A DNA stretch of 64,000 nucleotides. Origin: Vibrio aquaticus. GTDB taxonomy: Bacteria; Pseudomonadota; Gammaproteobacteria; Enterobacterales; Vibrionaceae. Each line of letters begins with the position of its first letter. Positions within the stretch are counted from its first letter, which is position 1. This document shows positions 1 to 9,128 of this stretch, one piece after another. Position numbers and translations under genes: made by a program. The notes beneath the pieces were generated by a model, which saw only the letters and a program-made list of their open reading frames with translations, was not told where the DNA came from and made no database searches. The stretch covers positions 124,001 to 188,000 of the forward strand of contig NZ_RXZH01000003.1 in NCBI RefSeq assembly GCF_003970385.1. The letters run 5' to 3'.

Positions 1-802
1 TGCCGCGTTTTACTTCGCCGAACTCAAGAATTTGCTCGGTGAGGTTGGTCATCATATTCGATGGAATAGCGAAGCCGATGCCCACATTGCCGCCATTAGG
101 GCCCAAAATTGCGGTATTTATACCAATTAGTTCACCTTTAAGGTTTACTAACGCCCCTCCTGAGTTGCCGCTATTTATCGCTGCGTCTGTCTGGATAAAG
201 TTCTCTAAATTTTCGAGGTTTAGTCCACTACGTCCCAGCGCGGAGACAATGCCAGAGGTCACGGTTTGCCCAAGTCCAAACGGATTGCCGATAGCAACAG
301 TGAAGTCGCCAACACGAAGTTGGTCTGAATCTGCGATTTTTATATCAGTTAAGTTTTTTGCTTCTTCGAGTTTGAGTAGTGCCACATCTGACATCTGATC
401 GCCGCCAATCAGCTCTGCGTCATACTCACGGCCGTCGCGCAGCTTTACACGGATTTTTTCAGCGCCATTAATGACGTGATAGTTAGTCACGATGTGACCT
501 TTCTTGGCATCGATAATAACCCCGGAGCCCAAGCCTCTAAATGGGCGCTCCTGAAGCTGTTCGGTCGGGAAGTCCGGACCAAAGAAGAATCGAAATTGCT
601 CTGGAATGTTTTGTCTAGAGACTTGAGTGCCTTCAACTGAAATGCTAACAACGGCAGGGGTCACCTTTTCGAGCATTGGGGCCAAACTGGGAAGTTGCTC
701 CCCATCAACAGCGAAAGGTAGGGCGGCGGTTGCCTGTATTGGTGTGATGATTGAACTTAGGCTTAGAGAAAGGACAGTTAAGGCAAGCAAAGGCTTTTTC
801 AT
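1..802 (-). CDS. degQ: DegQ/Do-family periplasmic serine endoprotease (partial, C-terminus off window)
   Basis: Periplasmic protein-quality-control protease of the HtrA family. The 267 codons present give an N-terminal signal peptide (Lys-Lys then a hydrophobic stretch, likely cut after an Ala-rich site near residue 27) and the trypsin-like domain with its triad: His109 in TNYHV, Asp139 in SDVALLK and Ser214 in GNSGGAL. The PDZ domains expected after about residue 280 lie beyond the window edge. A cleavable signal peptide and a long LA loop (residues 60-90) fit DegQ/DegP better than membrane-anchored DegS. In related vibrios degS normally follows degQ, which would place it off the left edge. 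The ATG at 802-800 is preceded by a purine-rich SD-like GGAGT. Confidence 0.9.
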   Translation of the reverse strand, partial: MKKPLLALTVLSLSLSSIITPIQATAALPFAVDGEQLPSLAPMLEKVTPAVVSISVEGTQVSRQNIPEQFRFFFGPDFPTEQLQERPFRGLGSGVIIDAKKGHIVTNYHVINGAEKIRVKLRDGREYDAELIGGDQMSDVALLKLEEAKNLTDIKIADSDQLRVGDFTVAIGNPFGLGQTVTSGIVSALGRSGLNLENLENFIQTDAAINSGNSGGALVNLKGELIGINTAILGPNGGNVGIGFAIPSNMMTNLTEQILEFGEVKRG

Positions 803-916
803 CGGATACTCCTAGTTGATTAAGGGCTGAGCTCTAATCTTGATACGATAGATAAGAGCTCAGTGGCCACTTCTAGGAGTATGACTCAAAAACCGATGCA
901 AAGTTCACAGGAGATA

Positions 917-1384
917 TTAGGAAGCTTTCTTCTCCGAAACAACATCTTGCGAATCTAGGATGGCCTTTTTTTCTTCTTTTAGAAGACCGGTTGAGCCAGA
1001 CGCATAATCTTTTGGTGCTTCACTGATTGATTGAACATCTGCGTCAGCTTGGCTGCTTTCAGTGTCGTTCGACTCTGATTGTTGCGTTACTTTCTTAACG
1101 AACGGGTTATCCTGCTCAGGAAGGTTCGGAAGAAGTTCTGATGACGTTTTAGCCATGTGTTGATAAAGCTTCGTGTACTCTTTGCCGACAGAATCTAGCA
1201 TTTCCGCTGTTTGGGCGAAATGATCGGCAAGGTCTTGTTTTTGTTGCTCTAACTCAAATTTAGCGCTTTCTAAATCTTTTTGGACACTCTTTTGTTTCTT
1301 ATAACTAGGTGTTGTTAAGCGAGAAATGACCACACCCAATACTGTACCGACAAGCAAACCAATTAAGGCGTACATCCAAGGCAT
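917..1384 (-). CDS. zapG: ZapG/YhcB-family inner-membrane division protein
   Basis: DUF1043 (YhcB) family protein of 155 residues; E. coli YhcB is 132. One N-terminal membrane helix (about residues 3-22, ALIGLLVGTVLGVVI) is followed by a charged Lys/Glu/Gln-rich stretch (residues 28-75) that looks like a coiled coil, and then a low-complexity acidic tail. In E. coli the family links divisome and elongasome and is needed for envelope integrity. It is transcribed on the minus strand, as degQ is, with 114 bp between them, and is divergent from zapE. The C-terminal tail (Ser/Asp/Gln-rich) is poorly conserved in the family, so its boundary rests only on the stop codon. Confidence 0.85.
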   Translation of the reverse strand: MPWMYALIGLLVGTVLGVVISRLTTPSYKKQKSVQKDLESAKFELEQQKQDLADHFAQTAEMLDSVGKEYTKLYQHMAKTSSELLPNLPEQDNPFVKKVTQQSESNDTESSQADADVQSISEAPKDYASGSTGLLKEEKKAILDSQDVVSEKKAS

Positions 1385-1536
1385 AATAGCTCCTTATCAT
1401 TGTTATTTAACATGTTTTTTACTGGTTGGTTACACATGTTGAGCTCACATGGTACTATGAGAGTCTTAGCCAATAAAGAAAAATGCATGTGCTCTACATA
1501 GCAGTTTAACAGTCTTCTTCATCAGGTAGCGATACG

Positions 1537-2643
1537 ATGACGCCATTAGAAATCTATAACAAAGACATAAAAGATCACGGTTTTCAAAAGGATGAAGCTC
1601 AACTTCAAGCGGTCACTGCACTTGATACGCTTTATCACGAGTTTATCGAATATATGAATACGCCGGTCGAGAAGCCGAGTGGCTGGCGGAGTTGGTTTTC
1701 GAAGAAAGAGGCAGGTTTACCCCAAGCGCCTAAAGGCCTCTATTTTTGGGGCGGTGTAGGTCGAGGGAAAACGTATCTTGTTGACACATTCTTTGAAGCG
1801 CTACCGACCGACAAGAAGATGCGCGTGCACTTCCATCGCTTTATGTACCGTGTTCATGATGAACTTAACGCACTCGGAGATGTGAACGACCCATTGGAAT
1901 TAGTGGCGGACAAGTTTAAGTCTGAAACAGAAATTATCTGTTTCGATGAGTTCTTTGTGTCCGATATTACTGATGCGATGATTCTAGGGACATTATTCCA
2001 AGCCTTGTTCAAGCGAGGTGTAATTCTTGTCGCGACATCAAATATTCCGCCGGAACAGCTGTATCGAAACGGTCTACAGCGCGCTCGTTTTTTACCCGCC
2101 ATCGCACTTATTCAAGAAAACTGTCGGATCTTGAATGTCGACAGTGGAATCGACTATCGACTACGAACGTTGGAACAAGCTGAAATCTATCACTTCCCAC
2201 TCGATAAAGCCGCCGCAACTAACCTAGCTCATTATTACGAGCAGTTGGTTGGGGAAGGGAAACAAGGACAAACAAGCATAGAGATAAATCATCGCCAAAT
2301 TACGGTAATTCAAGCCTCAGAAGATGTCCTTCATGCAAGTTTTGAGCAGTTATGCCAGTCAGCGCGCAGTCAAAATGACTATATCGAAATGTCACGTTTG
2401 TACCACACAGTGTTGTTAGCTGATGTAAAACAGATGAACAGTACGATAGACGATGCAGCAAGACGATTCATTGCGTTAGTGGATGAATTTTATGAACGTA
2501 ACGTGAAATTGATCATTTCTGCTGAGATCGCTTTAGAAGAACTTTATGCGGGTGGTCAGCTTGACTTTGAATTCAAACGTTGCCAGTCACGTTTGATAGA
2601 AATGCAAAGCCATGATTACTTGGCAAAAGAGCATTTGGCGTAA
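1537..2643 (+). CDS. zapE: ZapE cell-division ATPase (AFG1-like)
   Basis: AFG1/ZapE family P-loop ATPase of 368 residues, the usual size. Walker A is GGVGRGKT at residues 72-79 and Walker B/DExx is in ICFDEFFV near residue 135, followed by an ATSNIPP sensor-like motif. In E. coli ZapE associates with the Z ring late in constriction and reduces FtsZ polymer stability. The ATG at 1537 follows a weak GGTAGCG SD. It is divergent from zapG across a 152-bp spacer, the arrangement seen in other gammaproteobacteria, and is followed by the rplM-rpsI operon, which has its own promoter. Confidence 0.93.
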   Translation: MTPLEIYNKDIKDHGFQKDEAQLQAVTALDTLYHEFIEYMNTPVEKPSGWRSWFSKKEAGLPQAPKGLYFWGGVGRGKTYLVDTFFEALPTDKKMRVHFHRFMYRVHDELNALGDVNDPLELVADKFKSETEIICFDEFFVSDITDAMILGTLFQALFKRGVILVATSNIPPEQLYRNGLQRARFLPAIALIQENCRILNVDSGIDYRLRTLEQAEIYHFPLDKAAATNLAHYYEQLVGEGKQGQTSIEINHRQITVIQASEDVLHASFEQLCQSARSQNDYIEMSRLYHTVLLADVKQMNSTIDDAARRFIALVDEFYERNVKLIISAEIALEELYAGGQLDFEFKRCQSRLIEMQSHDYLAKEHLA

Positions 2644-2723
2644 AACCTCGCTAGCTCAGAGTGGGATTCAAAAAAAGTTGAATTTTTTCTTCGAAAAGAG
2701 GTGATTTTTTCAACTGACTTCCC

Positions 2724-2888
2724 TATAATCTTGCGACCCACCGTTACTGCAGACCTTATTATCGAAGGTATTTCGACATAACGGGTCGAGAGTGCCAACC
2801 ACTCGAAGGGGTGTTGACTGGACTCTTAGTCAGTGGGAGCGAAAGCTCCTTAAGTGTAAATTTAATTATTGAACGGGTTATTATTAGC
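2724..2888 (+). promoter_or_regulatory. Promoter -10 and structured leader of rplM-rpsI
   Basis: A perfect TATAAT lies at 2724-2729 with a poor -35 (GTGATT at 2701-2706, 17-bp spacer). This predicts a leader of about 150 nt before rplM. The leader holds a clear hairpin with a GAAA tetraloop (GGAGC/GCTCC, 2835-2850) and a larger imperfect fold upstream (about 2787-2828). In E. coli the rplM-rpsI operon is repressed by L13 binding its mRNA leader; this leader is a candidate for the same feedback, but that is inferred from position and folding only. Confidence 0.55.
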
Positions 2889-3317
2889 ATGAAAACTTTC
2901 GTTGCTAAACCAGAAACTGTAAAACGCGACTGGTACGTTGTAGACGCTGAAGGTAAAACTCTTGGCCGTCTAGCAAGTGAAATTGCATCTCGCCTACGTG
3001 GCAAACACAAAGCTGAGTACACTCCACACTGTGACACTGGTGATTACATCATCGTTGTTAACGCGGAGAAAGTTACTGTAACTGGTAACAAGGCTAAAGG
3101 TAAGATTTACTACCGTCACACTGAATTCCCTGGCGGCCTAAAATCAATCAGCTTCGAGAAGCTAATTGATCGCAAGCCAGAGATGGCTCTTGAACTAGCA
3201 GTTAAAGGTATGCTACCACGTGGTCCTCTTGGCCGTGCTATGTACCGTAAGCTGAAAGTTTACGCTGGTGCTGAGCACAACCATGTTGCTCAACAACCAC
3301 AAGTACTAGACATCTAA
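2889..3317 (+). CDS. rplM: 50S ribosomal protein L13
   Basis: Ribosomal protein uL13, an early-assembly protein of the large subunit, 142 residues exactly as in E. coli. It opens [20 protein letters not shown], the canonical N-terminus, so the ATG at 2889 is chosen over an upstream in-frame ATG at 2811 that would add 26 unrelated residues. The conserved GKTLGRLAS and [10 protein letters not shown] motifs are present. rpsI follows after 15 bp, and both share the promoter at about 2724. Confidence 0.97.
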   Translation: MKTFVAKPETVKRDWYVVDAEGKTLGRLASEIASRLRGKHKAEYTPHCDTGDYIIVVNAEKVTVTGNKAKGKIYYRHTEFPGGLKSISFEKLIDRKPEMALELAVKGMLPRGPLGRAMYRKLKVYAGAEHNHVAQQPQVLDI

Positions 3318-3332
3318 TCGGGGATTTCGAAA

Positions 3333-3725
3333 ATGGCAGATAATCAATACTACGGTACTGGCCGTCGCAAAAGCTCAGCTGCACGTGTTTTTGTTAAACC
3401 AGGTAGCGGTAACATCGTAATCAACAAGCGTAGCCTTGATGAGTACTTTGGTCGTCCAACTTCTCGCATGGTTGTTAAACAGCCTCTAGAGCTAGTTGAA
3501 CTTACTGAGAAACTAGACCTATACGTTACTGTAAAAGGTGGCGGTATTTCAGGTCAGGCAGGTGCGATCCGTCACGGTATCACACGTGCTCTAATGGAAT
3601 ACGATGAGTCTCTACGTCCTACTCTACGTGCAGCTGGTTACGTTACTCGTGACGCTCGTTGCGTTGAACGTAAGAAAGTTGGTCTACGTAAAGCACGTCG
3701 TCGTCCACAGTTCTCTAAGCGTTAA
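3333..3725 (+). CDS. rpsI: 30S ribosomal protein S9
   Basis: Ribosomal protein uS9, 130 residues, as in E. coli. It shows the N-terminal [15 protein letters not shown] motif and ends in the basic tail RRRPQFSKR, whose final Lys-Arg reaches the P-site tRNA in the 30S subunit. It is the second gene of the rplM-rpsI operon, followed after about 50 bp by an intrinsic terminator. Confidence 0.97.
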   Translation: MADNQYYGTGRRKSSAARVFVKPGSGNIVINKRSLDEYFGRPTSRMVVKQPLELVELTEKLDLYVTVKGGGISGQAGAIRHGITRALMEYDESLRPTLRAAGYVTRDARCVERKKVGLRKARRRPQFSKR

Positions 3726-3775
3726 TCTTTTTCGAAAGATTTTTCGCTTCCAATGTTTACATTGGAATGTGGTCC

Positions 3776-3805
3776 AAAAGCCTGGCTTCTGCCAGGCTTT
3801 TTTGT
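3776..3805 (+). terminator. Intrinsic terminator of rplM-rpsI
   Basis: AAAAGCCTGGC / GCCAGGCTTTT stem with a TTCT loop and a T run, directly downstream of rpsI. Confidence 0.9.
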
Positions 3806-3872
3806 TTTTTATCCCTCAAAAAATTCCTTTCCGACACAGACTTACCGTTTGCAGTACCTTACTTACTCTCCT

Positions 3873-3904
3873 TTTGTGACCTCACAGGCGATTCGCCTCA
3901 CAAA
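3873..3904. promoter_or_regulatory. Inverted-repeat element upstream of petABC
   Basis: In the 329-bp gap between rpsI and petA, TTTGTGA (3873-3879) is matched by TCACAAA (3898-3904), with a second nested repeat AGGCG-ATT-CGCCT (3886-3898) inside. The left half also reads TGTGA-CC-TCACA. This is compatible with a regulator-binding site for the bc1 operon or a hairpin, but matches no consensus that I can name. No gene is seen in the rest of the gap (3806-4054), which is AT-rich and probably holds the petA promoter. Confidence 0.4.
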
Positions 3905-4054
3905 TGTTACAAAAAGGTAGCTTTATCTTGTCAAAAAGTAGGGTTTTATTTATCATTTGCCGTCAAATAAATACAACTAAATTCGTATTTTGTTAGCCAT
4001 GCTCTTTAAGCGGAATAACAATAATCCACAAGGAGCAAATGGGAGAATGTTTGG

Positions 4055-4648
4055 ATGAGCAATGCGCCTTTAAATAACGGCCGTAGACGTTTCCTAACCG
4101 CGACAACAGCTGTTGTTGGTGGTCTGGGAGCTGCTGCTGTCGCCGTTCCTTTTATTAAATCTTGGAACCCAAGTGACAAAGCCAAAGCTGCGGGTGCCCC
4201 TGTTGAAGTTGATATCGGTAAACTTGAAGAAGGGCAAATGGTTCGTGTCGAGTGGCGTGGTAAACCTGTATGGGTTGTCCGTCGTGCACAAACCGTTGTA
4301 GATGGGCTTAAATCAATCGATGGTCAATTACGTGACCCGTCTTCTGGTGAAGAACAACAACCGACTTACGCTCAGAATGCTTTCCGCTCAATTAAGCCTG
4401 AGTATTTTGTTGCAGTAGGTATCTGTACACACCTTGGTTGTTCACCAACGTATTTACCTGACAGTTTCAATGAACAAGTTCAGGGTGTGAAATCTGGTTT
4501 CTTCTGTCCATGTCATGGTTCTAAGTTCGACATGGCAGGACGTGTATTCCAGGGTGTTCCTGCGCCATTGAACCTAGTTGTTCCAAAGCACATGTATTTA
4601 AGTGATACAAGAATCCTTATCGGTGTTGACGAAGAAGGGGAGGCATAA
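4055..4648 (+). CDS. petA: Ubiquinol-cytochrome c reductase, Rieske iron-sulfur subunit
   Basis: Rieske 2Fe-2S subunit of the cytochrome bc1 complex, 197 residues. A twin-arginine signal/anchor (GRRRFLTA near residue 9, then a hydrophobic helix to about residue 34) targets it to the periplasmic face. Cluster ligands are in CTHLGC (Cys124, His126, disulfide Cys129) and CPCHGS (Cys151, His154, disulfide Cys153). It is the first gene of petABC; its stop overlaps the petB start by 1 nt (TAATG). The ATG at 4055 follows a GGGAGA SD. Confidence 0.96.
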   Translation: MSNAPLNNGRRRFLTATTAVVGGLGAAAVAVPFIKSWNPSDKAKAAGAPVEVDIGKLEEGQMVRVEWRGKPVWVVRRAQTVVDGLKSIDGQLRDPSSGEEQQPTYAQNAFRSIKPEYFVAVGICTHLGCSPTYLPDSFNEQVQGVKSGFFCPCHGSKFDMAGRVFQGVPAPLNLVVPKHMYLSDTRILIGVDEEGEA

Positions 4649-5913
4649 TGCAAGGTCTACTGGATTGGGTAGAAAAACGCATACCCGCAATGAACGCGTA
4701 CAAGAAGCACCTTTCTGAGTACCCGATGCCGAAGAACTTTAACTTCTGGTATCTATTTGGCTCGTTGGCAATGCTTGTTTTGGTTAACCAAATCCTCACG
4801 GGTATTTGGCTAACAATGAACTACGTACCATCTGGTGATGGTGCATTTGCGTCAATCGAATACATCATGCGTGATGTAGAGTACGGTTGGCTACTGCGTT
4901 ATATGCACTCTACAGGTGCGTCAGCATTCTTCGTTGTCGTTTATCTGCATATGTTCCGTGGTCTTATCTACGGCTCATATCAGAAGCCTCGTGAGCTGCT
5001 GTGGATCTTTGGCATGCTTATCTTCCTTGTGTTGATGGCTGAAGCGTTCATGGGTTACCTACTTCCTTGGGGACAAATGTCTTACTGGGGCGCGCAGGTA
5101 ATCATCTCACTATTCGGTGCAATTCCTGTTATTGGTGACGATTTAACACTATGGATTCGTGGTGACTACGTTATCTCTGGTGCGACGCTAAACCGTTTCT
5201 TCGCTCTGCACGTTATCGCACTGCCAATTGTACTTCTGCTGCTAATCGTACTTCACGTACTCGCGCTGCATGAAGTGGGCTCGAATAACCCTGACGGTAT
5301 CGAAACCAAGCTTCCTAAAGGCACAATGGGCGATGACTACAAAACTCAGTTCCCATTCCACAAGGATTACACTAAGAAATACGACATCATCGACTCTATT
5401 CCGTTCCACCCTTACGGTACGGTTAAGGATATGGTGGGTGTTGCTGGCTTCTTGTTCTTCTTCTGTTACGTGCTGTTCTTTAACCCAGAGATGGGCGGTT
5501 TCTTCCTTGAGCCACCTAACTTTGAAGCGGCTAACCCACTGAAAACGCCTGAACACATTGCTCCTGTATGGTACTTCACTCCGTTCTACGCGATCCTGCG
5601 TGCGGTTCCAGATAAGCTACTTGGTGTTATCGCGATGGGTGGTGCAATCGCTGTACTGTTTGCTCTACCGTGGTTTGACCGTTGTAAGGTCCGTTCTTAC
5701 CGTTACCGCAGTAAGTTCCACCTATTCAATATCATCCAATTTACGATCAGTTTCATTGCTCTTGGTATTCTAGGCGCGCTTCCAGCAACGGATCTATACA
5801 CGCTGTTAGCTCGAATCTTTAGTTTGGGTTACTTCATGTTCTTCGTATTGCTGTTCTTCTACAGTAAGAATGAAGCGACTAAGCCACTACCAGAAAGGGT
5901 GACATTCAAATGA
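4648..5913 (+). CDS. petB: Ubiquinol-cytochrome c reductase, cytochrome b subunit
   Basis: Cytochrome b of the bc1 complex, 421 residues, the full-length bacterial form with the N-terminal heme domain and C-terminal domain in one chain. It shows the heme-ligand helices (YMHSTGASAFFVVVYLHMFRG and FFALHVIALPIVLLLLIVLHV segments), the PWGQMSYWGA cd helix, and the Qo-site motif written here as PVWYFTPFYAILRA (PEWY in many bacteria; the second residue here is Val). It overlaps petC by 4 nt (ATGA). Confidence 0.95.
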   Translation: MQGLLDWVEKRIPAMNAYKKHLSEYPMPKNFNFWYLFGSLAMLVLVNQILTGIWLTMNYVPSGDGAFASIEYIMRDVEYGWLLRYMHSTGASAFFVVVYLHMFRGLIYGSYQKPRELLWIFGMLIFLVLMAEAFMGYLLPWGQMSYWGAQVIISLFGAIPVIGDDLTLWIRGDYVISGATLNRFFALHVIALPIVLLLLIVLHVLALHEVGSNNPDGIETKLPKGTMGDDYKTQFPFHKDYTKKYDIIDSIPFHPYGTVKDMVGVAGFLFFFCYVLFFNPEMGGFFLEPPNFEAANPLKTPEHIAPVWYFTPFYAILRAVPDKLLGVIAMGGAIAVLFALPWFDRCKVRSYRYRSKFHLFNIIQFTISFIALGILGALPATDLYTLLARIFSLGYFMFFVLLFFYSKNEATKPLPERVTFK

Positions 5914-6647
5914 AAAAATGGATTGTAATTTTATTTGCAATGCTGCCTTCATTGGCGATGGCAGCGGGTGCAAACGTACCACTAGACAAAGCAAACAATG
6001 ACCTTAGTGACCAAGCTTCACTTCAAAATGGCGCCAAGCTGTTTATGAACTACTGTTTCGCTTGTCACTCAACGCAATATCAACGTTACGAGCGTGTTGC
6101 TCGTGACATTGGTATCCCAGTTGATTTGTTAAAAGATAACCTGATCTTTGATCCTGAAGCGAAGGTTGGCGATCTTATGGTGAGCGCGATTCCACAAGAA
6201 TCAGCGGCGAAATGGTTTGGTGCTCCACCACCAGACCTAACTCTTGTTGCTCGAGTTCGTGGTACAGATTGGTTATACACTTACCTACGCTCTTTCTATG
6301 AAGATCCAAGCCGTCCATTTGGCGTTAACAATGTTGTTTTCCCAAGTGTTGGTATGCCGCATGTTCTAGAAGAGCTGCAAGGTATTCCTAAGCCGGTTTA
6401 CGCAACAGAGATTGTTGATGGCAAAGAAGTGACGAAAGTTGTTGGTACTCAATCAGACGGTACTGGTGAGCTGAACCAAGAAGAATATGATAACGCAGTG
6501 CGTGATCTCGTAAACTTCCTAGAGTACTCAGGTGACCCTGTGAAACTCGAGCGTCATGCTCTAGGTTGGTGGGTAATGGGTTTCCTTGTTATCTTCACTA
6601 TCGTTGTAGTATTGCTGAAGAAAGAGTATTGGCGTGATGTGCACTAA
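5910..6647 (+). CDS. petC: Ubiquinol-cytochrome c reductase, cytochrome c1 subunit
   Basis: Cytochrome c1, 245 residues. A signal peptide ends near AMAA (residue 19). The heme c attachment site is CFACH (Cys49, Cys52, His53), and a single C-terminal membrane anchor spans about residues 217-237 before a short cytoplasmic KKEYWRDVH tail. It completes bc1; electrons from ubiquinol pass through petA/petC to soluble cytochromes and the terminal oxidases. A terminator follows 40 bp downstream. Confidence 0.95.
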   Translation: MKKWIVILFAMLPSLAMAAGANVPLDKANNDLSDQASLQNGAKLFMNYCFACHSTQYQRYERVARDIGIPVDLLKDNLIFDPEAKVGDLMVSAIPQESAAKWFGAPPPDLTLVARVRGTDWLYTYLRSFYEDPSRPFGVNNVVFPSVGMPHVLEELQGIPKPVYATEIVDGKEVTKVVGTQSDGTGELNQEEYDNAVRDLVNFLEYSGDPVKLERHALGWWVMGFLVIFTIVVVLLKKEYWRDVH

Positions 6648-6687
6648 TTGTGCTATCATACCGTGCTAATTCCCAATTTTTGAACTT

Positions 6688-6717
6688 AACAATGGAGGCA
6701 TAGCCTCCATTGTTTTT
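6688..6717 (+). terminator. Intrinsic terminator of petABC
   Basis: AACAATGGAGGC / GCCTCCATTGTT hairpin with a three-base ATA loop and a following T run. Confidence 0.85.
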
Positions 6718-6744
6718 ATATTTGTAAGTGTGCTGGAGGGCTCC

Positions 6745-7380
6745 ATGGCTGTAGCTGCCAATAAACGTTCTGTGATGACTCTGTTTTCAAGTGCATCTGA
6801 TATGTATAGCCATCAGGTACGTATTGTTCTAGCAGAGAAAGGTGTAAGTGTTGAAGTAGAACTTGTAGATGATGCAAATCTACCTGCTGAGCTTATTGAA
6901 CTTAACCCGTACAAGACAGTTCCTACACTGGTTGACCGTGAGCTAGCGCTTTACGATTCAAAGATCATTATGGAATACCTAGATGAGCGTTTCCCTCATC
7001 CACCGCTAATGCCTGTATACCCGGTTGCTCGTGGTAATAGTCGTCTAATGATTTACCGTATCGAGAAAAACTGGTACACGCTTGCTGAGAAAGTTGTAAA
7101 AGGCAACGCTGAAGAAGCGGAATCGGCACGTAATAAACTGCGTAACGACCTACTGACTCTAGCGCCAGTGTTTGCAGAGTATGAATACTTCATGAGTGAA
7201 GAGTTCAGCCTAATCGACTGCTACCTTGCACCTTTGCTATGGCGTCTACCTCAAATGGGTATTGAGCTAGTTGGCCCAGGTTCTAAAGAGCTTAAGATTT
7301 ACATGAACCGCGTATTTGAGCGTGATTCATTCCTAGCTTCTCTTACAGAAGCTGAACGTGAAATGCGTCTAACTCGCTAA
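6745..7380 (+). CDS. sspA: Stringent starvation protein A
   Basis: GST-fold RNA-polymerase-associated regulator, 211 residues (E. coli 212). It has a thioredoxin-like N-terminal half (MTLFSSASDMYSHQVRIVLAEKG), the cis-proline VPTL motif, and an all-helical C-terminal half. The ATG at 6745 is chosen because a GGAGGG SD lies 5 nt upstream; an in-frame GTG at 6730 would put that SD inside the gene. It is co-directional with sspB after 8 bp. In E. coli SspA acts in stationary phase and acid tolerance. Confidence 0.94.
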   Translation: MAVAANKRSVMTLFSSASDMYSHQVRIVLAEKGVSVEVELVDDANLPAELIELNPYKTVPTLVDRELALYDSKIIMEYLDERFPHPPLMPVYPVARGNSRLMIYRIEKNWYTLAEKVVKGNAEEAESARNKLRNDLLTLAPVFAEYEYFMSEEFSLIDCYLAPLLWRLPQMGIELVGPGSKELKIYMNRVFERDSFLASLTEAEREMRLTR

Positions 7381-7388
7381 TCGAGAAG

Positions 7389-7880
7389 ATGGATATCGCA
7401 AATATGACACCACGCCGACCATACATGCTGCGCGCATTCTATGATTGGCTGGTAGATAACGACTTAACACCACATTTGGTTGTTTCTGCTGATCTTCCTG
7501 GGGTACGAGTACCGCTCGAGTTCGTGCAAGATGGTCAAATCATTCTAAATATTGCACCAAGAGCGGTGGGTAATTTAGAGCTTGGCAACGAAGCGATTAC
7601 GTTTAGTGCTCGTTTTAGTGGTCGCCCTCATTCGGTTATTGTTCCGCTTTATGCAGTACAAGCGATTTACGCTCGAGAGAACGGCGCAGGCACTATGTTT
7701 GAGCCTGAAGAAGCTTACGAGGGTGAGTATGAAGAAGGTATCTTTGAAGAAGAGGAGCTAGCGGAAGAGATGACTCTCTCTGTTGCTTCAGACTCTGAAG
7801 AAACAACCGCTTCTGACGATGATGGTGATGATGAACCACCGAGACCAAAAGGTCGCCCAAGTTTAAGAGTCGTAAAATAA
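7389..7880 (+). CDS. sspB: ClpXP adaptor protein SspB
   Basis: Adaptor that delivers ssrA-tagged stalled-translation products to ClpXP, 163 residues. Residues 6-105 form the dimeric substrate-binding fold (TPRRPYMLRAFYDWL, NIAPRAVGNLELGNEAI, YARENGAGTMFEPE). A long acidic, disordered linker follows, and the protein ends in the ClpX-docking peptide RPSLRVVK. It sits immediately after sspA, the common sspAB arrangement. Confidence 0.95.
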   Translation: MDIANMTPRRPYMLRAFYDWLVDNDLTPHLVVSADLPGVRVPLEFVQDGQIILNIAPRAVGNLELGNEAITFSARFSGRPHSVIVPLYAVQAIYARENGAGTMFEPEEAYEGEYEEGIFEEEELAEEMTLSVASDSEETTASDDDGDDEPPRPKGRPSLRVVK

Positions 7881-7881
7881 C

Positions 7882-7911
7882 AAAAAGCAGCGTGAAAACG
7901 CTGCTTTTTTT
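7882..7911 (+). terminator. Intrinsic terminator of sspAB
   Basis: AAAAAGCAGCG / CGCTGCTTTTTTT stem with a TGAAAA loop, directly after sspB and convergent with dolP. Confidence 0.9.
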
Positions 7912-7961
7912 GTGCCCCAATTATGGTCTTTGGTGCCTAAGACAGATATAAGAACGCGGGA

Positions 7962-8531
7962 TTAGCTTTCAGAATGGAAGGCTCGAATCACCTGTTTTAC
8001 GCCAGAAATGTTACGGGCAATGTCTGTTGCTATATCCGCATGTTGCTCAGAGACATAACCAAGCAAGAACACTTCTTTATCTTCTGTAATAACCTTAATC
8101 TTTACTCCATTGAGTTCAGAGTTCGCTAGCAACGCTGATTTAACTTTGGTTGTTATCCAGCTATCGTGGCTAATCTCGCCCATTGAAATAGGAGCCTTGA
8201 CGCGCAATTGGTTGTGAACGTTTTTCACCCCTTTGATGTCACGTGCTTGAGACTCAAAATCGCGCTTCAACGACTCAGTGTTCGCTTGCCCCACTAGGAC
8301 CACAGTCCCGTTGTATGAACTGGCTGTGATACGAGCATTTCCACGAAAGGGCGCTTTGTTGCCGATGCCTGCGACTTCAAACTCAATGTTGTTATCGTTC
8401 CAAATTTCTTGAGTGCTTCGTGGATCAATCACAATACTGGCAGTGGTGGCTGCTCCAGCAACAAACAGGCCCGCACAGCCTGTGGTTGAAAGAAGGATGA
8501 GAGCAAGGAAAAAGGCTTTAACAGAATGCAT
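7962..8531 (-). CDS. dolP: BON-domain outer-membrane lipoprotein DolP (YraP)
   Basis: Lipoprotein of 189 residues with a signal peptide and lipobox ending LLSTTGC (lipidated Cys19). Two BON domains follow: about residues 47-115 (...ITASSYNGTVVLVGQA...) and 122-189 (WITTKVKSALLANSELNG...VFLLGYV). The E. coli relative binds anionic phospholipids at division sites and supports outer-membrane integrity. The start lies 3 nt from the diaA stop, so it is the last gene of the minus-strand lpoA-yraN-diaA-dolP run. Confidence 0.9.
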   Translation of the reverse strand: MHSVKAFFLALILLSTTGCAGLFVAGAATTASIVIDPRSTQEIWNDNNIEFEVAGIGNKAPFRGNARITASSYNGTVVLVGQANTESLKRDFESQARDIKGVKNVHNQLRVKAPISMGEISHDSWITTKVKSALLANSELNGVKIKVITEDKEVFLLGYVSEQHADIATDIARNISGVKQVIRAFHSES

Positions 8532-8534
8532 AAG

Positions 8535-9128
<594 letters not shown>

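Noticed and set aside
39..398. 119-codon plus-strand frame at the left edge
   Set aside because: It is antisense to degQ, whose catalytic triad and signal peptide are clear on the minus strand.
2811..2888. 26-residue N-terminal extension of L13
   Set aside because: Lies in the structured leader; L13 length and N-terminus match the start at 2889.
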